Below are positions 59,504 through 64,000 of a stretch of DNA of 64,000 nt, in pieces (within the stretch, counting starts at the first letter, position 1; the number at the start of each line of letters is the position of its first letter). The DNA is from Rubrobacter_D sp963840835 (GTDB lineage: Bacteria; Actinomycetota; Rubrobacteria; Rubrobacterales; Rubrobacteraceae), in assembly GCA_963840835.1 (NCBI GenBank), contig CAWJAM010000002.1:62001-126000 (forward strand), in the 5' to 3' direction. The translations under genes and the position numbers were made by a program. The notes beneath the pieces were generated by a model that did not search any database, was not told the DNA's origin, and saw nothing but the letters and a program-made list of their open reading frames with translations.

Positions 59504-60065
59504 GGAAGCGCCCCCCGGGCTTCAGGACCCGGAAGGCCTCGCCCATCACCCCGACCTTGTCCGTGGAGAGGTTGATGACGCAGTTGGAGATCACTACGTC
59601 CACGTGGTCTTCGGGCAGCGGGATGTCCTCGATCTCGCCCCTCAAGAACTCGACGTTCTCCGCCCCCGCCTCAGCCCGGTTCTTCTCGGCCAACTCCAGC
59701 ATCTCGTCCGTCATGTCCAGCCCGTAAGCCTTGCCCCCCGGCGAGACCCTCCTGGCCGAGAGCAGTACGTCTATCCCGCCGCCGCTACCTAGGTCCAAGA
59801 CCACCTCCCCCGGCGATAGCGTAGCCAGGGCCGTGGGGTTGCCGCACCCCAACGACGCAGCACCCGCGGCCTTAGGCAGTCCCTCGAGCTCCTCGGCCGA
59901 GTACCCGCCCCCCGTCCAGTCCACCCCGAGCGCCTCCGAGTCGAGGCCACGCTCGCCCGCCGACCCACAACAAGAAGTCGACCCGGCCCCCTCCGAGACG
60001 GACCTGGCCGCCCCAGCGTAACGCTCCTTGACCCGCTCCCGTAGCTCCTCGCCCCTCGCGCCCAT
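59385..60065 (-). pseudogene. Arsenite S-adenosylmethyltransferase ArsM, truncated by fusion to arsC
   Basis: From ATG 60065 the protein is ArsM-like: GAGSTSCCG, SLGCGNPTALATLSPGEVV, LDLGSGGGIDVLLSARRVSP, VVISNCVINLSTDK and AFRVLKPGGRF. At that point (about 59505) homology stops and the frame continues through arsC sequence out of frame to 59385, adding some 40 unrelated residues. The C-terminal third with the late arsenic-binding cysteines is lost. The SAM-binding core is intact, but arsenic methylation is improbable. Confidence 0.8.
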
Positions 60066-60272
60066 CTCGACCTCCTAGTTCGGATCAAAAATCTTTGATA
60101 CATCAAGAAAACTTGTTCCGCAACCAGGAGGTCGGAGGCGTTCAAACCTGCACTGCAGATGCATACTAAACCTTAAGTTTACATTTATTCCGAGAACATG
60201 TGGGGGTCAGGTTATCCCTTGCTAAACTTCCTGCAAAACGGCGTATCCTGCGCTGCAGCATCCACTAAAGGT

Positions 60273-61499
60273 TCAGTGTTGTGAGGAGACCGGGCTGTAC
60301 TCTGCAGTGCCGTTCACGCTTGCCCACTGGCGGGCTGAGAGGCCCCAGAGGGCTATAAAGCCTGAGGCGGCGGCCTCGTCGAAGGTGCTGTTGGGATCGT
60401 AGGTGGCGAGGTCTTTGCTGTAGAGGGCGTTTCGGGCCGTGCGGCCGACGATGGTGGCGTTGCCTTTGTAGAGTTTGAGGCGGACGGTTCCTGTCACGGT
60501 TTTCTGGGTCTCTGTGACGAAGGCGTCGAGGGCGGATTTCAGGGGGGTGAACCACAGGCCTTCGTAGGCGAGTTCGGCGTATCGTTGTTCCATAGTCTTC
60601 TTGAAGCGGAGGACGTCCCTTGTGAGGGTCAGGGTCTCCAGTTCGCGGTGGGCGGCGATGATCGCAAGGGCTGCTGGGCACTCGTAGATCTCCCGGCTCT
60701 TAATTCCGACGAGGCGGTCCTCGATCATGTCGATGCGGCCGACGCCGTTCGCCCCGGCGACGGTACCAAGCTCGGATATCAGGTCTACCAGCGGCAACTC
60801 TTCCCTGTCGAGGGTCGTGGGGAGGCCCTCTTCGAAGCCGATCTCGACGTACTGCGGATCGTCGGGGGCGTTCTCGGGTGAGGTCGTGAGCTCGAAGACG
60901 TCCTCGGTCGGCTCGTGGTCGGGGTCTTCCAGGGGCCCTGCCTCGATGGAGCGGCCCCAGAGGTTCTCGTCAACGCTGTAGGGGGACTCTTTCGTAGTCG
61001 GGACCGGGATGCCGTGTTCCTCTGCGTAGGCCATCTCCTCAGGGCGGCTCATGTTCCAATCGCGGACGGGGGCTACGACCGTTAGATCAGGGGCAATAGA
61101 GGCTGTCGTCACGTCGAAGCGGACCTGATCGTTGCCCTTCCCCGTCGAGCCGTGGGCGATGTGGGTGGCCCCGACCTCCCTCGCGGCCTCGACCAGCTTC
61201 TTCGCTATGAGCGGGCGGGCAAGGGCGGTAAAGAGCGGGTACTTCCCGCCGTAGAGCGCATTCGCCTTGATCGCGGGAGCGACGTATTCCTGGGCGAACT
61301 CCACCCTCGCGTCGCGTACGAAGGCGTCCGCGGCGCCTATATCGAGAGCCTTCGCCCTTACGTCCTCGGCGGGTTCTCCCTGGCCGAGGTCCAGATACAG
61401 TGCGTATGGCACAGCCCCCTGCTCCTCGAGCCACTTGACGCAGACCGAGGTGTCCAATCCGCCCGAGTAGGCGAGCACGACCTTCTTTCCCTCCAGCAT
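60273..61499 (-). CDS. argG: Argininosuccinate synthase
   Basis: 408 residues. The ATP-pyrophosphatase motif AYSGGLDTSV opens the protein (residues 10-19), followed by AHGSTGKGNDQVRF and the citrulline/aspartate-binding TKESPYSVDENLWGRSIE. It condenses citrulline and aspartate in arginine synthesis. It is the last gene of argC-argR-ACT-argG. ArgH is not seen in the window. About 200 bases separate its stop from the ars remnant. Confidence 0.97.
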   Translation of the reverse strand: MLEGKKVVLAYSGGLDTSVCVKWLEEQGAVPYALYLDLGQGEPAEDVRAKALDIGAADAFVRDARVEFAQEYVAPAIKANALYGGKYPLFTALARPLIAKKLVEAAREVGATHIAHGSTGKGNDQVRFDVTTASIAPDLTVVAPVRDWNMSRPEEMAYAEEHGIPVPTTKESPYSVDENLWGRSIEAGPLEDPDHEPTEDVFELTTSPENAPDDPQYVEIGFEEGLPTTLDREELPLVDLISELGTVAGANGVGRIDMIEDRLVGIKSREIYECPAALAIIAAHRELETLTLTRDVLRFKKTMEQRYAELAYEGLWFTPLKSALDAFVTETQKTVTGTVRLKLYKGNATIVGRTARNALYSKDLATYDPNSTFDEAAASGFIALWGLSARQWASVNGTAEYSPVSSQH

Positions 61500-61541
61500 A
61501 TTTCCTCCTGAGATATCTCTACGGCAACCTGATCTGCATGC

Positions 61542-61973
61542 TCATCTTCTTCCCGTCGAAATGTCGCTTACCCTGTGCCCGTGTTCTCGCAGGGTATCGA
61601 CGGCCAGGTCGAGTTGTTCCCCCCTGACGAGCACGTAGTCGGTGTCGAAGGTGGAGACGGCGAAGACGCTCGCGCCCGCCTCCGCGAGTGGTACAGCCAC
61701 CGAAGCCAGGATACCGACCGTGGATAATTCCAAAGGCCCCTCCAGCTTCAAGGCGCGCCAGCCACGCTCCCCGGAGACGCCCTCGGGTACTACCTCTTCG
61801 GGGCAGACGATGGAGAGCTCATCCTGCGTGCGCGTCACGGAGAAGAAGGACGCCTCGGTCGCCCACGCGGGGACATCCATTCCAGCATCCAGCCGGCAGA
61901 TAGACAGACGCCCTTCGAGAACCGTGAGTACGTGGATCGGAGCGTCAGTACCCTCCGAAGGTTCGATCTTCAA
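61542..61973 (-). CDS. ACT-domain protein
   Basis: 143 residues. Two ACT-like halves are suggested: an N-terminal half with VLTVLEGRLSICRLDAG and a C-terminal half with LELSTVGILASVAVPLAEAG, ASVFAVSTFDTDYVLVR. The second matches the ACT_7/CASTOR-like group that binds amino acids. It starts directly after the argR stop, in an arginine operon, so arginine or a related amino acid is a plausible ligand; this is inference. Confidence 0.75.
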   Translation of the reverse strand: MKIEPSEGTDAPIHVLTVLEGRLSICRLDAGMDVPAWATEASFFSVTRTQDELSIVCPEEVVPEGVSGERGWRALKLEGPLELSTVGILASVAVPLAEAGASVFAVSTFDTDYVLVRGEQLDLAVDTLREHGHRVSDISTGRR

Positions 61974-62453
61974 CTACTCGACGCTGCCGGCCGGCCGCGT
62001 CTTCGCCCGGCAGACGTCGGCGATGAGATGCGCCACCTCGCCTGCCGCGACCGCGTCGGGGGCCACAGCGAGCACGGTGTCCTGGCCCGCGACGGTACCC
62101 ACTATTTTCAGCCCCTTGACCCTGTCGAGGACGCTGGAGACGGCGCCTGCCGTGCCGTCGCGGGTGTGGATTACGACCTGGTTCTGCACCGGAACGATGC
62201 CAAGAACAAAGCTGGGGAGGACCTCGATGCCAGCAGAACCAGGCTCGTGCGGAAGCGCCAGGTACCGATTCCCGACCTTGAGGACCCCGAGCTCGGCGAG
62301 GTCCCGGCTGACGGTCGCCTGCCCAACCTCGACGCCCTCGTCGGCGAGCGACACGACGACGTCCTGCTGGGTGCCGAGGTCGAGCTCGGAGATGAGGCGC
62401 AGTATGAGATCCTGCCTCGTCGCCTTGTCCACGTGTGTGCCAGTCGCTCCCAA
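61974..62453 (-). CDS. argR: Arginine repressor ArgR
   Basis: 159 residues. The N-terminal winged helix has TRQDLILRLISELDLGTQQD and VEVGQATVSRDLAELG, and the C-terminal hexamerisation/arginine-binding domain has IHTRDGTAGAVSSVLDRV and GTVAGQDTVLAV. It represses arginine synthesis when arginine is bound. Its gene lies 10 bases after argC. A matching ARG box is present at the argJ start. Confidence 0.95.
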   Translation of the reverse strand: MGATGTHVDKATRQDLILRLISELDLGTQQDVVVSLADEGVEVGQATVSRDLAELGVLKVGNRYLALPHEPGSAGIEVLPSFVLGIVPVQNQVVIHTRDGTAGAVSSVLDRVKGLKIVGTVAGQDTVLAVAPDAVAAGEVAHLIADVCRAKTRPAGSVE

Positions 62454-62463
62454 GACCGTCCTC

Positions 62464-63480
62464 CTATTTGAGGTGCTCGAGCCCGAGGTCTTCCTCGTAC
62501 CCGAGCGCCAGGTTCATATTCTGCACCGCAGCCCCAGATGCTCCCTTGAGCAGGTTGTCGACCGCCGAAAACAGCAGCAGCTTCCCGGCCCGCCTATCTA
62601 CCGCCGCAGACAACCTGCAACGATTCGTGTTCGCCACGTGCGCGACGTGCGGGTACTCCTCCCGCGCCTCCACGAAAGCCCACTCCCGGTAGTCTTCCGC
62701 GTACCAGCCGAGGACCTCTTCAGCCCCGGGCACGTCCTCCAGATCTACCACGATGGTCTCCAGCTCCCCACGCGTTATGGGGATGAGATGCGGCACAAAA
62801 GTAACCTCGGGCACATGCCCGACCCGCCGCAACGCGGTCTCGATCTCCGGCGTGTGACGGTGCAGCGGCGCCCCATAAGCATTGGCGCTCTCGTTCACGC
62901 TCACGAAGTGCGTCTTCACGCTCGGCTTCGCCCCGGCCCCGCTCACCCCGGAGAGCGCATTGATCGTCACGGAGCGTATCCCCCCCACCCTCCTCACCAC
63001 GGGCGCCAGCGCAAGTATAGCGGCCGTCGGATAGCATCCGGGATTGGCGATGAGCCTCCCATCCGAAGCCCCAAAGACCTCGGGCAGCCCGTAGTGCGCC
63101 TCTCCCAATAGCTCGGGTGCGGGATGCCCGCCGTACCACTCACCGTACAGTTCAGCTTCACTCAACCTGAAGTCCGCAGAGAGGTCTACGACCAGTCGGG
63201 CCCCCGCTTCGAGCAACGTCCTTACCGTCTCCGCGCTCTCGCCATGCCCGTAGGCGACGAAGGCCACATCGAGCCCGCCGGCTTCGATCTCCTCCGGCGA
63301 CACGTACTCCCCATCGACGGCTAACTGCGGATAGATTTCGCTGATCCCTAACCCCACATACCCGCGCGACGCTACACGTAGAGCCCCCACCTCAGGGTGC
63401 CCGGCGAGCAGCCGCACCAGCTCCGCCCCCGCATACCCACTCCCGCCATAGATGCCAATGCTCAATCCCATGCAGCCCAT
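62464..63480 (-). CDS. argC: N-acetyl-gamma-glutamyl-phosphate reductase
   Basis: 338 residues from ATG 63480, or 335 from ATG 63471 (MGLSIGIYGGSGYAGAELVR). NADPH-binding GGSGYAGAELVRLL and the active-site Cys in ANPGCYPTAAILAL are typical of the shorter ArgC class. It reduces N-acetylglutamyl phosphate to the semialdehyde. First gene of the minus-strand arginine operon; no strong ribosome binding site is seen. argJ diverges 83 bases away. Confidence 0.95.
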   Translation of the reverse strand: MGCMGLSIGIYGGSGYAGAELVRLLAGHPEVGALRVASRGYVGLGISEIYPQLAVDGEYVSPEEIEAGGLDVAFVAYGHGESAETVRTLLEAGARLVVDLSADFRLSEAELYGEWYGGHPAPELLGEAHYGLPEVFGASDGRLIANPGCYPTAAILALAPVVRRVGGIRSVTINALSGVSGAGAKPSVKTHFVSVNESANAYGAPLHRHTPEIETALRRVGHVPEVTFVPHLIPITRGELETIVVDLEDVPGAEEVLGWYAEDYREWAFVEAREEYPHVAHVANTNRCRLSAAVDRRAGKLLLFSAVDNLLKGASGAAVQNMNLALGYEEDLGLEHLK

Positions 63481-63523
63481 TGTAGATGTTTCGGATATTT
63501 ATTCAAGTTTCTGCATAAACTGG

Positions 63524-63578
63524 TTGACGCCCTCGCGCGCGGGTGCGACAATACGCCCCCGTGATGAATAAAGATTCA
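63524..63578 (+). promoter_or_regulatory. argJ promoter and ARG box
   Basis: TTGACG at 63524-63529, a 17-base spacer and GACAAT at 63547-63552 make a good sigma-70-type promoter. Transcription would begin near 63559, at or just before the start codon, so the message would be leaderless. TGAATAAAGATTCA at 63565-63578 matches the ARG-box palindrome and overlaps the first codons; a second AT-rich half-box (TATTTATTCA) is at about 63496-63505. Confidence 0.6.
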
Positions 63579-64000
63579 ACAATCGGAATAAAGTCTCCCT
63601 CCGGTGGCGCTGCGGCGGCGGAGGGTTTTGTGGCGGCCGGGGTTGCGTGTGGGGTGCGGGGTTCTGGGGTTAGGGATCTCGGTCTCCTGTTCTCCGAGCT
63701 TCCCTGCGAGGCGGCTGCCGTGTTTACCCGCAACGCCGTCAAGGGTGCGCCGCTCGTCGTCACGCGTGAGGCCGTGGAGGCTGGCGGAGTACGGGCGGTC
63801 GTGGCTAACAGCGGCAACGCCAACGCGGCTACGGGTGGGCGGGGTGTCGAGGACGCGTGTGCGATGCAGAGGCTCGCGGCTGAGGTGCTGGGGATAGAGG
63901 CGGACGAAGTGGCTGTGGCTTCCACTGGCGTCATCGGGGAACGGTTGCCTATGGACAGGATCTCCGCCGGCATAAGGGCCGCGGCGGGCGAGCTGGGCGG
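63564..64000 (+). CDS. argJ: Bifunctional ornithine acetyltransferase/N-acetylglutamate synthase ArgJ, N-terminal part (runs off the window)
   Basis: About 145 residues from ATG 63564 (GTG 63561 adjoins it); the gene continues past the window. ArgJ recycles the acetyl group from N-acetylornithine to glutamate. Recognisable motifs: GFVAAGVACGVRGSG, FTRNAVKGAPLVVTREAV, VVANSGNANAATGGRG and VAVASTGVIGERLPMDRI. The Thr at which the precursor cleaves itself lies further downstream and is not visible. No ribosome binding site precedes it, in keeping with a leaderless message. Divergent from argC. Confidence 0.95.
   Translation, partial: MNKDSTIGIKSPSGGAAAAEGFVAAGVACGVRGSGVRDLGLLFSELPCEAAAVFTRNAVKGAPLVVTREAVEAGGVRAVVANSGNANAATGGRGVEDACAMQRLAAEVLGIEADEVAVASTGVIGERLPMDRISAGIRAAAGELG

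Noticed and set aside
1..64000. tRNA and rRNA genes, prophage or integrative element
   Set aside because: No tRNA cloverleaf, rRNA core, integrase, phage structural genes or att-like flanking repeats were recognised by reading both strands.

Overview
The window is high-GC bacterial chromosome with dense, short-spaced operons and many GTG and TTG starts. Gene content points to a deep-branching actinobacterium, most likely Rubrobacter or a close relative. The main indications are a cobalamin gene cluster with a CobN-type chelatase, a B12-dependent ribonucleotide reductase, a large-type SRP RNA beside dnaX, an EF-G2 paralogue, and several families of short intergenic repeats. The genus is an inference from this content, not from a search.

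Layout. 1-9.6 kb (minus): a cobalamin riboswitch followed by cbtB-cbtA (cobalt uptake), cobQ, cobN, a ChlI/ChlD-type chelatase subunit, cobO and the start of cobB, nearly all overlapping by a few bases. 9.7-14.2 kb: a DedA membrane protein, an LtrA-like membrane protein, a divergent F420-reductase-like/TetR pair and a secreted Ig-like protein. 14.2-18.4 kb: a gene-poor stretch with a transposase remnant and small ORFs, then a GAF histidine kinase/NarL-type regulator pair and a secreted CHRD protein. 18.7-28.8 kb: divergent MFS/LysR, an SDR plus frameshifted QueA-like gene, a lipoprotein, a LuxR regulator with two cytosolic HtrA-like proteases, a glycosyltransferase and an SDR. 28.8-37.5 kb (minus): LOG-like protein, MrfA-like helicase, recR-ybaB-dnaX, SRP RNA and EF-G2. 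37.6-40.2 kb: polar amino-acid ABC transporter. 40.2-43 kb: FAD oxidoreductase divergent from a decayed Rieske oxygenase gene. 43-47.1 kb: E1alpha-E1beta-E2 of a 2-oxoacid dehydrogenase and rdgB. 47.4-49.6 kb: a Crp/FNR regulator and small proteins, two of them paralogues of one at 15.4 kb. 50-52.3 kb: an aminotransferase and a D-Ala-D-Ala-ligase-like protein. 52.3-55.3 kb: a gene graveyard (cupin, STAND ATPase and SnoaL-like remnants) around one intact cupin gene. 55.5-58.4 kb: nrdR-nrdJ. 58.7-60 kb: tadA and an arsM/arsC deletion chimera. 60.2-64 kb: argC-argR-ACT protein-argG, divergent from argJ.

How it fits together: the riboswitch-controlled B12 operon supplies the cofactor needed by NrdJ at 55.5 kb, which is probably controlled by NrdR through boxes upstream of nrdR. 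The arginine block has an ArgR-type operator on the argJ start codon, just downstream of a promoter that predicts a leaderless mRNA.

The most unusual material is non-coding or broken. Three families of short, hairpin-prone repeats lie between genes. One contributes the 3' end of cobQ and the start of cobN, and another sits inside a dead ATPase gene. There is also a family of three small SH3/KOW-like proteins, one followed by an in-frame amber codon and a second ORF.
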